Below, piece after piece: positions 1 through 5,789 of a stretch of DNA of 6,689 bases. The stretch is from the NCBI GenBank assembly GCA_023457615.1, contig JAEWKY010000319.1:1-6689 (forward strand), read 5' to 3'. The stretch comes from Actinomycetes bacterium (GTDB lineage Bacteria > Actinomycetota > Actinomycetes > Actinomycetales > Microbacteriaceae). A model generated the notes under the pieces. The model saw only the letters and a list, made by a program, of their open reading frames with translations. It was not told the origin of the DNA and did not search any database. Positions within the stretch are counted from its first letter, which is position 1, and every line of letters starts with the position of its first letter. A program made the translations under genes and the position numbers.

Positions 1-169
1 CCGCACCGGTGCCCACGGCGGTCGAGTCGCCGACGACGACGAGGCGCAGCCTGCCGGTGCCGCCCACACGCACCCCGGGAGGCTCGGGCAGCGACGGGGT
101 CGCCCGGCGCAGTCGCCCGGCCTGCGCGAGCACGACGGGCGCCAGCAGCACGGCGGTGGCGCGGCTCAT
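1..169 (-). CDS. SGNH/GDSL-type hydrolase, N-terminal part (cut by window end)
   Basis: Only the first 56 codons are visible. A short hydrophobic stretch at residues 4-15 (ATAVLLAPVVLA) suggests a membrane anchor or signal segment. A Pro-rich linker (TPSLPEPPG) follows, and then a beta strand leading into the nucleophile motif LVVVGDST at residues 43-50, with the GDS serine at 49. This layout is typical of actinobacterial SGNH/GDSL esterase-lipase proteins, which deacylate esters of lipids or polysaccharides. The remaining Asn and His catalytic blocks lie outside the window. The ATG (167-169) overlaps the TGA of the upstream serine hydrolase as ATGA, which implies translational coupling and a shared transcript. 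There is no strong ribosome site of its own. The family call is good; the substrate cannot be told. Confidence 0.85.
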   Translation of the reverse strand, partial: MSRATAVLLAPVVLAQAGRLRRATPSLPEPPGVRVGGTGRLRLVVVGDSTAVGTGA

Positions 170-1299
170 CCCGCGGTCCCGTCCGCGGGAGTCTCGACGG
201 GCTCGGGAACCCAGATCCCCCACAGCGCGTCGGCGAGCGGGAAGCGCGGCTCGGCGTGGCCGTTGCACATGACGGCGATCGTCGTCTCGCGGTCGGCCGA
301 GATCGTGAAGGTCGTGATGTAGCCGCCGAAGCGGCCGTTGTGGTTGAGGTCGCCGTCGGTCTCGATGTCCATGCCGGCGGCGTAGAGCTCGCCCGTGCCC
401 TCGTCGGCGGCGCCGACCGCGAAGTCGTCCTGGATGACGTCGCCCGCGCGGTACTGGTCGCCCCAGCGGACGAGCTCCGACGGCGTCGTGTAGATGCCGA
501 TCGCGCCGTAGGCGGTCCACCCGGGCGGCTGGAGGTCGACTGTGTCGGTGTAGGAGAGCGCGACGTCGGGCGCGACGAGGCTCGGCGTGAGCTCCATGTC
601 GAGCCCGAGCGGCGTGAAGATGCGTGCGTCGAGGAACACCGGCAGCGGCTGCCCGCTCACCCGATGCACGACCTCGGCGAGCAGGACGTAGTTCGAGTTG
701 GAGTAGGAGTACTCCGTGCCCGACTCGAGGGTCCCGGACTCCAGGATGCGCAGCGAGCGGATCGCGTCGAGCGTGCGCGCCTGGTCGGCCGGGTCGGTGA
801 ACCCGATCCCGGCATCGTCGAGCGCCACCCAGTAGTCGCGGATGCGGCTCGTGTGGTGCACGAGCTGGTCGAGCGTGACGGTGCGCCCCCAGGCGGGGAG
901 CCCGTCGACGTAGTCGCCCACCGGGTCGGCGAGCGACAGGAGGCCGTCGCGCTGGAGCATGAGGATCGCGGTCGCGGTGAACTGCTTCGCGACCGACGCC
1001 ATGTCGAACCGCGTGGCGGTCGTGACGGGCGCGCGCGTCCCGAGGTCCGCGAGACCCGCGGCGCCGGCCCAGACGACCTCGCCGCGCACGCCGACGGCGC
1101 CCGAGCATCCCGGACGGTCCGCGGCGACGAGGTGCTCGAGCACCAGGTCGCTGCGCAGCACCCGCTTGTCGACCGCGGCGACGGAGCGCATCCGGCCCTC
1201 CGGCTGCTCGAGCGTGGGCGGCGTCGAGGCGCATCCGGCGAGCAGGCCCGCGGAGGCCGCCACGGCGAGCGACCGTGAGACGAGCCGGGAGGAGCGCAC
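166..1299 (-). CDS. Lipoprotein serine hydrolase, beta-lactamase/class C PBP family
   Basis: From the GTG at 1297-1299 the protein has 377 residues. It begins with a lipoprotein signal: Arg-containing n-region, hydrophobic AVAASAGLLAG, and lipobox LLAG-C with Cys23 as the lipidation site. It is therefore expected to be anchored on the outer face of the membrane. All three signatures of the serine beta-lactamase/DD-peptidase fold are present: SVAK at 102-105 (nucleophile Ser102, Lys105), YSN at 199-201, and HNG at 320-322 in place of KTG/HTG. A conserved LVHHTS stretch is at 146-151. Relatives include D-alanyl-D-alanine carboxypeptidases, esterases and class C-like proteins, so true beta-lactamase activity is not implied. 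A longer TTG start at 1356 is possible, but it would put the 1314-1348 hairpin inside the gene and leave the signal peptide with an odd N-terminal extension. A five-residue tandem repeat (LESGT twice, residues 186-195) lies just before the YSN motif. The stop overlaps the downstream GDSL gene. Confidence 0.93.
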   Translation of the reverse strand: MRSSRLVSRSLAVAASAGLLAGCASTPPTLEQPEGRMRSVAAVDKRVLRSDLVLEHLVAADRPGCSGAVGVRGEVVWAGAAGLADLGTRAPVTTATRFDMASVAKQFTATAILMLQRDGLLSLADPVGDYVDGLPAWGRTVTLDQLVHHTSRIRDYWVALDDAGIGFTDPADQARTLDAIRSLRILESGTLESGTEYSYSNSNYVLLAEVVHRVSGQPLPVFLDARIFTPLGLDMELTPSLVAPDVALSYTDTVDLQPPGWTAYGAIGIYTTPSELVRWGDQYRAGDVIQDDFAVGAADEGTGELYAAGMDIETDGDLNHNGRFGGYITTFTISADRETTIAVMCNGHAEPRFPLADALWGIWVPEPVETPADGTAG

Positions 1300-1334
1300 C
1301 GCACCACGGTACCCGCGGCGGCCCCGGATGGGCA
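1300..1334 (-). promoter_or_regulatory. Putative leaderless promoter of the serine-hydrolase lipoprotein gene
   Basis: Reading the minus strand, a -10-like TACCGT (1311-1306) fits the actinobacterial TANNNT pattern. Six bases separate it from the GTG at 1299, so transcription would start at or next to the start codon. A weak -35-like TGCCCA (1334-1329) lies 17 bases upstream. No Shine-Dalgarno sequence precedes the GTG, which agrees with a leaderless message. This is a pattern match only. Confidence 0.45.
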
Positions 1335-1348
1335 GGGGGGCCGCCGCG
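1314..1348 (-). terminator. Strong GC hairpin after the MerR gene
   Basis: A perfect 12-bp inverted repeat, CGCGGCGGCCCC (1314-1325) with GGGGCCGCCGCG (1337-1348), encloses an 11-base loop. It begins 5 bases past the stop of the MerR gene. No U-run follows on the minus strand, as is usual for actinobacterial terminator hairpins, so it is a candidate intrinsic terminator without a tail. The -35-like element of the next promoter falls in its loop. Confidence 0.6.
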
Positions 1349-1352
1349 CTCC

Positions 1353-2174
1353 TCAACCCGCGGCGCGCTCCACGGGGACCTGCAGCTCGGTGACCCAGTC
1401 CGGCCCCGGCTCGTGCCCCTCCGCGACGAGGTAGACCTCGCGCGTCGGGCCCGCGACCCGGTAGCCGTCGGCGACGAGGCGCTCCATGAGCTGTGCCCAG
1501 GACTCGCCGATGCCGCTCATGTCGCCGTGGTGCAGGAGCGTCGCGGCGGTCGGCAGCCCGGCCAGCCGGACGACGTCGTAGCCCTCGCCCGCGACCGCCG
1601 GCGTCTCGGCGACGTACGACACGTGCACGTCCATCCGCTCGTCGTCGGTCGCGTCGTACCAGAAGATCCCCGGTTCGAGGAGGGGCCGGCCCGCGGCGAC
1701 GAGGGCGTCGTCGAGACGCCCGATGAGCGGTCCGACGACGGGGCCGACGTGCTCGGGTCCCATCCCGGGAGCGGTGCCGTGGGCGGCGTAGACGGTGACG
1801 GGCTCGACGGCCCTGTAGACGACATCCGACATGGTGGTTCCTTCCAGTTGACGGAGGCGTCGCTCGATCCTGGCGATCCGGTCACGGTCGCCGGCGATCG
1901 AGGACTCGAGCTCGCGACGGCGCTCGTCGAGCACGTCGCGGAGCGCGGCATCCGCGTCGCCGGCGCGCGCGAGGGTGTGGATGCGCTCCAGCCCGACGCC
2001 GAGCTCCCGCAGCTCCGCGATCCGCAGCAGGAGCGGCAGCTGCGTGATCGCGTAGGAGCGGTAGCCGGTGCGCGGATCGACGTGGGCGGGCTCGAGCAGC
2101 CCGATCGCGTCGTAGTGGCGCAGCATCCGCACGCTCACCCGTGCCAGGGCGGCGAACTCTCCGATGGTGTACAT
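1353..2174 (-). CDS. MerR-family regulator with GyrI-like effector-binding domain
   Basis: The protein has 273 residues from the ATG at 2172-2174. Residues 1-70 are a classic MerR winged helix-turn-helix (MYTIGEFAALARVSVRMLRHYD, then GLLEPAHVDPRTGYRSY). A charged helix at about 75-112 is the expected dimerisation coiled coil. Residues 117-270 match the GyrI-like/BmrR-type small-molecule binding domain, with the late strand TREVYLV (acidic Glu246) and the ending TELQVPV. This architecture is that of multidrug-sensing MerR regulators that twist and activate promoters with over-long spacers; the effector is unknown. The ATG is chosen because it starts the HTH exactly; the open frame extends upstream to 2258 but that part overlaps the operator and hairpin. 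Autoregulation is likely from the palindrome directly upstream. The gene is isolated by hairpins on both sides, so no efflux pump or other obvious target is linked in the window. Confidence 0.95.
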   Translation of the reverse strand: MYTIGEFAALARVSVRMLRHYDAIGLLEPAHVDPRTGYRSYAITQLPLLLRIAELRELGVGLERIHTLARAGDADAALRDVLDERRRELESSIAGDRDRIARIERRLRQLEGTTMSDVVYRAVEPVTVYAAHGTAPGMGPEHVGPVVGPLIGRLDDALVAAGRPLLEPGIFWYDATDDERMDVHVSYVAETPAVAGEGYDVVRLAGLPTAATLLHHGDMSGIGESWAQLMERLVADGYRVAGPTREVYLVAEGHEPGPDWVTELQVPVERAAG

Positions 2175-2184
2175 GGTGGAGACC

Positions 2185-2215
2185 ACGTTCGACCCTGACA
2201 CAGTGTGAGAGTCAA
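2185..2215 (-). promoter_or_regulatory. MerR-type promoter and palindromic operator
   Basis: On the minus strand a -35 TTGACT (2215-2210) is followed, 19 bases later, by GAACGT (2190-2185), which keeps only the A2 and T6 positions of a -10 box. Between and overlapping them lies a 23-bp near-palindrome (2213-2191). Its arms are GACTCTCACAC and GTGTCAGGGTC around a central T, with 9 of 11 pairs matching. A long 19-bp spacer filled by a dyad is the hallmark of MerR-regulated promoters. A start about 6-7 bases after the -10 would leave only a few bases before the ATG at 2174. Confidence 0.75.
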
Positions 2216-2256
2216 GCCCGGGAGGCGAGGCTTTCGAGACACCCGCCTCCGCGGGC
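2216..2256 (-). terminator. Bulged GC hairpin after the VOC gene
   Basis: GCCCG (2216-2220) pairs with CGGGC (2252-2256) and GGAGGCG (2221-2227) with CGCCTCC (2244-2250). One base is bulged at 2251 and the loop is 16 bases. It starts 3 bases past the VOC stop codon and has no U-run. It is a plausible terminator for the purine/VOC transcript that shields the MerR promoter just beyond; the long loop makes it weaker than the 1314-1348 hairpin. Confidence 0.45.
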
Positions 2257-2258
2257 AC

Positions 2259-3128
2259 TCAACCCGCGGTGGTCACCTTGATGAGGTTCGCCCAGGGGTC
2301 GTCGAACTCGAGCGCCGCGCCGGTGTCGCGGGTCCGATGACCGTAGTGCTTCAGCCGCTCGCCGAGCTCTCCGAGGTCGTCCGCGCCCGGCACCAGGATG
2401 TCGACGCGCCCGAGCCCGAGCGTCTGCTGCCGCCGCCCGGCGCCGCGGGAGTTCCACACGTTCATCGCCATGTGGTGGTGGTAGCCGCCCGCCGAGACGA
2501 AGATCGCCTGCCCGCCGTACTCGAAGGTCTCGTCGAAGCCGAGCCGCCGCACGTAGAACTCGCGCGCGGAGGCGACGTCGCCGACGGAGAGGTGGATGTG
2601 CCCGACCCGGGCGTCGCCCCAGCCGGCGCCCGCGAGCCCCTCCTCGGTGAGGTGCTCCTGCAGGAACCGGTTCGGGTCGAGGTGGATCGTGCCCATCTCG
2701 ACCGTGCCGTGCGTCCAGCTCCACGCCGAGCGGTCGCGGTCCCAGTAGAGCTCGACGCCGTTGCCCTCGGGGTCGTCGAAGTAGAACGCCTGGCTCACGA
2801 GGTGGTCGCTCGAGCCCGTGAAGGTGCCCGGATGCCGCTGCGCCACCGAGTAGACGGCGGCGGCGAGGGCGGCCTGGCTGTCGAACAGGATCGCGGTGTG
2901 GAAGAGCCCGGCCTGCCCGGGCGCGGCGTGGCGCAGGGCGGGGGAGTGCTCGAGCACGACGACGGGGGTGGTGCCGCGGCCGAGCACGACGCGCGCGCCG
3001 TCGGCGTCGAGCTGCTGCAGGCCGACGGCATCCCGGTAGTACGCGGACATGACGTCGAGGTCGGCGACGTTGAGCGTCACCGCGCCCATGGCGGTGTCGG
3101 CGGCGAGCTGCTCCGAAGTCGTTGTCAT
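2259..3128 (-). CDS. VOC-superfamily dioxygenase-like protein (CatE-like)
   Basis: The protein has 289 residues in two vicinal-oxygen-chelate domains, four beta-alpha-beta modules in all. The N-terminal domain (about 14-135) has GLFHTAILF with His77, the SDH at 107-109 and DPEGNGVELYWDRD with Glu126. The C-terminal domain (about 174-287) has VGHIHLSVGDV (His177, His179) and SAGGYHHHMAMNVWNS (His217-219). These blocks, their order and the length resemble Bacillus subtilis CatE-type catechol 2,3-dioxygenases as I remember them. Such enzymes use a divalent metal held by His and Glu, in the cytoplasm. Whether this one cleaves catechol, or acts in resistance or detoxification, cannot be read from the sequence. 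It lies 28 bases after the GNAT stop without a clear promoter or strong ribosome site, so it is probably co-transcribed with the purine genes. The ATG at 3126-3128 is the only sensible start. Confidence 0.93.
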   Translation of the reverse strand: MTTTSEQLAADTAMGAVTLNVADLDVMSAYYRDAVGLQQLDADGARVVLGRGTTPVVVLEHSPALRHAAPGQAGLFHTAILFDSQAALAAAVYSVAQRHPGTFTGSSDHLVSQAFYFDDPEGNGVELYWDRDRSAWSWTHGTVEMGTIHLDPNRFLQEHLTEEGLAGAGWGDARVGHIHLSVGDVASAREFYVRRLGFDETFEYGGQAIFVSAGGYHHHMAMNVWNSRGAGRRQQTLGLGRVDILVPGADDLGELGERLKHYGHRTRDTGAALEFDDPWANLIKVTTAG

Positions 3129-3156
3129 GTCAACGAGAACGCCGCGCCCGCCCGCG

Positions 3157-3615
3157 TCATTCCACGAGCTCCTTCGCGTAGCACCGCGACTGGGCGTTGC
3201 CGACGTAGTACCCGAACGCCGGGATCGCCGTGTAGCCCGCCCGCTCGTAGAGGCTCATCGCCTCCGGCTGCAGCTCGCCGGTCTCGAGCAGGAGCCGCTC
3301 CCAGCCGAGCTCACGGGCTCGCCGTTCCAGATCGCGGAGCACGAGCTTCGAGATGCCGCGCCCGCGCGCGGCCGGAGTGACGAACATCCGCTTCACCTCG
3401 CCGTGCACGTCGTCGAGCGCCCGCAGCCCGCCGCAGGCGACCGCCGTCCCGTCGTCGTACGCGACGACGAAGACCGTCATCGACTCCGCCGTCGGCGCCG
3501 GACCCGGCTCGGCGTCGGGCACGCCGTAGCGCACCACGACCTCGGCCTCCTGGTCGGCCCGCAGCGGGGCGCCGTCGGCGTCGTCCCACGCCACGGCCCG
3601 CAGCTCGAGCGTCAC
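3157..3615 (-). CDS. GNAT-family N-acetyltransferase
   Basis: The protein has 152 residues from a GTG at 3613-3615 that overlaps the purC stop as GTGA. The acetyl-CoA binding motif A is clear at residues 74-98: VKRMFVTPAARGRGISKLVLRDLE, with the pyrophosphate loop ARGRGIS at 83-89. Motif B is LYERAGYT (122-129), with the conserved Tyr123. The central strand MTVFVVAYDDGTAVACGG (46-63) is typical of the fold. It should transfer an acetyl group from acetyl-CoA to an amine; the acceptor is unknown. No strong Shine-Dalgarno sequence is seen before the GTG, so translation probably depends on ribosomes finishing purC. Starting further upstream would only extend into the purC gene in another frame. 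Confidence 0.93.
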   Translation of the reverse strand: MTLELRAVAWDDADGAPLRADQEAEVVVRYGVPDAEPGPAPTAESMTVFVVAYDDGTAVACGGLRALDDVHGEVKRMFVTPAARGRGISKLVLRDLERRARELGWERLLLETGELQPEAMSLYERAGYTAIPAFGYYVGNAQSRCYAKELVE

Positions 3616-4496
3616 GACTCGTCGAGGAACCGGTCGAGCAGCTCGCGGTAGCGCGCGGCGGTGCGCTCGACGACATCGTCGGGGAGGGTCGGGGGCTCGC
3701 CCGTGCGGTCCCAGGTCGCGGCGAGCCAGTCGCGCACGATCTGCTTGTCGAAGCTCTCGAGGCGGCCGGGGCCGCCGGCGGCGTAGGTCGCGGCATCCCA
3801 GTAGCGGCTCGAGTCGGAGGTCAGCACCTCGTCGGCGAGCACGACGCTGCCCGTCTGCGGGTCGCGGCCGAACTCGAACTTCGTGTCCGCCAGGATCACG
3901 CCGCACCGCTCGGCGATCGCCGACGCCGTCGTGAAGATGCGCAGGCTCATCTCGCGCAGCAGCTGCGCATCCGACGCCCCGACCAGCTCGACCATGCGCT
4001 CGAAGGTGATGTTCTCGTCGTGCTCGCCCATCGGCGCCTTGAACGCGGGCGTGAAGATCGGCTCGGGCAGCCTGTCGCCCTCGCTCAGCCCCGCCGGCAG
4101 CCGGATGCCGCACACCGTCTGCGACGCGCGGTACTCCGCCCAGCCCGAGCCCGCGAGGTAGCCGCGCACGACGCACTCGATCGGGAACATCTCGAGCTCG
4201 TGCACGAGCATCGCCTTGCGCGCGAGGTCGTCGGGCAGGTGCTCGCCGTTCGACGGATGCGCGGCCGCGAGGTGCGTCGGCTCGCCGAGCCGGTGGAACC
4301 ACCAGAGCGAGAGCTGGGTGAGCATCGCGCCCTTGCCCGGGATCGCGGGCGAGAGCACGTGGTCGAACGCGCTCACCCGGTCGGACGCGAGGACCAGCAG
4401 GCGCCCGGGATGCGCCTCCGACTCGTACAGGTCGCGCACCTTCCCCGAGTAGCGGTGCCTCCAGCGCAGGGCTTCGAGTCGGGCGTCGGCGGTCAT
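3612..4496 (-). CDS. purC: Phosphoribosylaminoimidazole-succinocarboxamide synthase
   Basis: The protein has 294 residues, the usual size for the single-domain actinobacterial enzyme. It joins aspartate to CAIR with ATP to make SAICAR in de novo purine synthesis, in the cytosol. Family blocks in order: YSGKVRDLYE (16-25, nucleotide-binding start), ASDRVSAFDHVL (37-48), IPGKGAMLTQLSLWWF (52-67), VVRGYLAGSGWAEY (109-122), GEHDENITFERM (157-168), LADTKFEFG (202-210), LADEVLTSDSSRYWD (220-234) and SFDKQIVRDWL (248-258). Nothing essential appears to be missing. The ATG overlaps the purD stop as ATGA and has a good ribosome site (GAGAGGG) 4 bases upstream. Having purC directly behind purD makes both enzymes products of one message. 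Confidence 0.98.
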   Translation of the reverse strand: MTADARLEALRWRHRYSGKVRDLYESEAHPGRLLVLASDRVSAFDHVLSPAIPGKGAMLTQLSLWWFHRLGEPTHLAAAHPSNGEHLPDDLARKAMLVHELEMFPIECVVRGYLAGSGWAEYRASQTVCGIRLPAGLSEGDRLPEPIFTPAFKAPMGEHDENITFERMVELVGASDAQLLREMSLRIFTTASAIAERCGVILADTKFEFGRDPQTGSVVLADEVLTSDSSRYWDAATYAAGGPGRLESFDKQIVRDWLAATWDRTGEPPTLPDDVVERTAARYRELLDRFLDES

Positions 4497-5755
4497 GAGA
4501 CCCTCTCGGCGATGTCGTGGCGGTAGTGGGACCCCTCGAGGCGGAGGCCGGCGAGGGTGGCGTAGGCGGCGGCGCGGGCGGCGGCGAACCCGTCGGCGCG
4601 GGCGACGACGCCGAGCACGCGGCCTCCCGTCGCGAGCAGCCGATCCCCGTCGCGCGCGGTCGCGGCGTGGGCGATCGTGACGCCACCCGGGAGCGCGTCG
4701 GGGAGGCCCTCGAGCTCGCGACCGGTCACGGGGTTCTCGGGGTAGCCCTCGCTCGCGAGCACGACGACGACCGCCGACTCGTCGGAGAACTCCGGATCGG
4801 GCAGCCCGGCGAGGCCCCCGGTCGCGGCGGCGAGCAGCAGCCCGGAGAGGGGGGTGACGAGGCGCGGCAGCACGACCTGCGTCTCCGGGTCGCCGAAGCG
4901 CGCGTTGAACTCGATGACGCGGATGCCGTTGGGGGTGAGCACGAGCCCGCAGTACAGGAGGCCCGAGAACGGCGTGCCCTCGCTCTCGAGCGCGCGCACC
5001 GTCGGGAGCGCGATCGTGCGCCGCACCTCATCGACGAAGGCCGCCTCGGAGCCGAAGTCGGCATCCAGCCAGGGCAGCGGCGAGTACGCGCCCATGCCGC
5101 CGGTGTTGGGGCCGGCATCCCCGTCGAGCGCGCGCTTGTAGTCCTGCGCGGGGCTGAGCGGCAGCACGTCGTGCCCGTCGGCCAGGAAGAACAGCGACAC
5201 CTCGGGACCCGACAGGTACTCCTCGACGAGCACCTCGCCCTGCTGCAGGTAGTGCTCGGCGTGCGCGAGGGCCGCCGCGCGGTCGTCGGTCACGAGCACG
5301 CCCTTGCCCGCGGCGAGTCCGTCGGCCTTCACGACGTGCGGGGCGCCGAGCTCGTCGAGAGCCGCGGCCGTCTCGTCGAGCGTGCTCGCCCGCACGGCGC
5401 GACCCGTCGGCACCCCGGCGACGTCCATGATGCGCTTCGCGAAGGTCTTCGAGCCCTCGAGAGCGGCGGCCGCCTGGCCGGGGCCGAAGACCGGGATGCC
5501 CGCGCGGCGCACGACGTCGGCGACGCCCGCGACGAGCGGCGCCTCGGGCCCGATCACGACGAGCTCGACGCCGTGGTCGCGGGCGTAGTCGGCGACGACC
5601 TCGCCGTCGGTGGGATCGAGCGCGATGGTCTCGACCTCGTCCGCGATGCCGGCGTTGCCCGGCGCGGCGACGATCTCGTGCCCGGCGTCCTCCGCGAGCA
5701 GGGCGGTGACGATCGCGTGCTCGCGGGCACCGGAGCCGAGGACGAGGATGCGCAC
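4493..5755 (-). CDS. purD: Phosphoribosylamine-glycine ligase (GAR synthetase)
   Basis: The protein has 420 residues, full length for the family. It is an ATP-grasp enzyme that joins glycine to 5-phosphoribosylamine, the second step of de novo purine synthesis. Seen in order: the N-terminal glycine-rich loop MRILVLGSGAREHAI (1-15); VVIGPEAPLVAGVAD, the substrate-site region; GSKTFAKRIM, the ATP-grasp entry; VVKADGLAAGKGV, the ATP-binding loop; LVEEYLSGPEVS; PNTGGMGAYSP; and the hallmark IEFNARFGDPETQVVLPRL. The C-terminal domain closes with a HYRHDIAERV ending. The start is the GTG at 5753-5755, because it gives exactly MRILVLGSG. A -10-like TACTCT lies five bases upstream, so the message may be leaderless. 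It heads the purD-purC-GNAT unit and is divergent from the HtaA gene across 29 bp. Confidence 0.98.
   Translation of the reverse strand: MRILVLGSGAREHAIVTALLAEDAGHEIVAAPGNAGIADEVETIALDPTDGEVVADYARDHGVELVVIGPEAPLVAGVADVVRRAGIPVFGPGQAAAALEGSKTFAKRIMDVAGVPTGRAVRASTLDETAAALDELGAPHVVKADGLAAGKGVLVTDDRAAALAHAEHYLQQGEVLVEEYLSGPEVSLFFLADGHDVLPLSPAQDYKRALDGDAGPNTGGMGAYSPLPWLDADFGSEAAFVDEVRRTIALPTVRALESEGTPFSGLLYCGLVLTPNGIRVIEFNARFGDPETQVVLPRLVTPLSGLLLAAATGGLAGLPDPEFSDESAVVVVLASEGYPENPVTGRELEGLPDALPGGVTIAHAATARDGDRLLATGGRVLGVVARADGFAAARAAAYATLAGLRLEGSHYRHDIAERVS
4501..4507 (-). promoter_or_regulatory. Ribosome binding site of purC
   Basis: GAGAGGG on the minus strand lies 4 bases before the ATG at 4496, inside the end of purD. 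It is the clearest Shine-Dalgarno sequence in the window and fixes the purC start. Confidence 0.6.
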
Positions 5756-5789
5756 ACTTGAGAGTACCGAGGCAGGATGGACCCGTGAT
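5756..5789 (-). promoter_or_regulatory. Putative leaderless promoter of purD
   Basis: TACTCT on the minus strand (5766-5761) fits the TANNNT -10 pattern. Only five bases (CAAGT) separate it from the GTG at 5755, so the start codon would be the 5' end of the message. No convincing -35 is seen; the place where it should be lies inside the beginning of the divergent htaA gene. Confidence 0.4.
5773..5784 (+). promoter_or_regulatory. Start region of the HtaA gene: -10-like box or weak ribosome site
   Basis: CAGGAT (5773-5778) lies six bases before the GTG at 5785. It can be read as a -10 of a leaderless message (A2, A5 and T6 match) or, through its AGGA, as a weak Shine-Dalgarno sequence. The sequence cannot decide between the two. 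If it is a -10, it sits six bases from the opposing purD -10. Confidence 0.3.

Noticed and set aside
256..1278. Long plus-strand open frame opposite the serine hydrolase
   Set aside because: Its translation is rich in Arg, Val, Glu and Asp with no domain, as expected antisense to a GC-rich gene; the minus-strand protein has three catalytic motifs.
1300..1356. Longer serine hydrolase from TTG at 1356, overlapping the MerR stop
   Set aside because: It would add 19 residues before a good lipoprotein signal and translate through a terminator-like hairpin.
2276..2281. Lys284 of the VOC protein where other dioxygenases have a metal-binding Glu
   Set aside because: CatE-type proteins, as remembered, also lack Glu in this last module, while His77 and Glu126 of the first domain are kept; it is not evidence of a broken enzyme.
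2205..3380. Plus-strand open frame opposite the VOC and GNAT genes
   Set aside because: No recognisable domain; it spans two well-supported minus-strand genes and their spacer.
3157..4686. Minus-strand frame that looks like a 509-residue fusion ending in the acetyltransferase
   Set aside because: Upstream of 3615 the translation is Arg/Ala-rich nonsense antiparallel to purC and purD coding; the GTG at 3615 gives a complete GNAT protein.
4517..5761. Plus-strand open frame of about 414 codons opposite purD
   Set aside because: It is a mirror frame of purD with low-complexity charged sequence and no motif.
5758..5784. TTG start at 5758 for the HtaA protein
   Set aside because: It adds nine polar residues ahead of a signal peptide that starts naturally at GTG 5785.
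5756..5784. Purine riboswitch or PurR box before purD
   Set aside because: The 29-bp gap is too short for an aptamer and shows no suitable palindrome.
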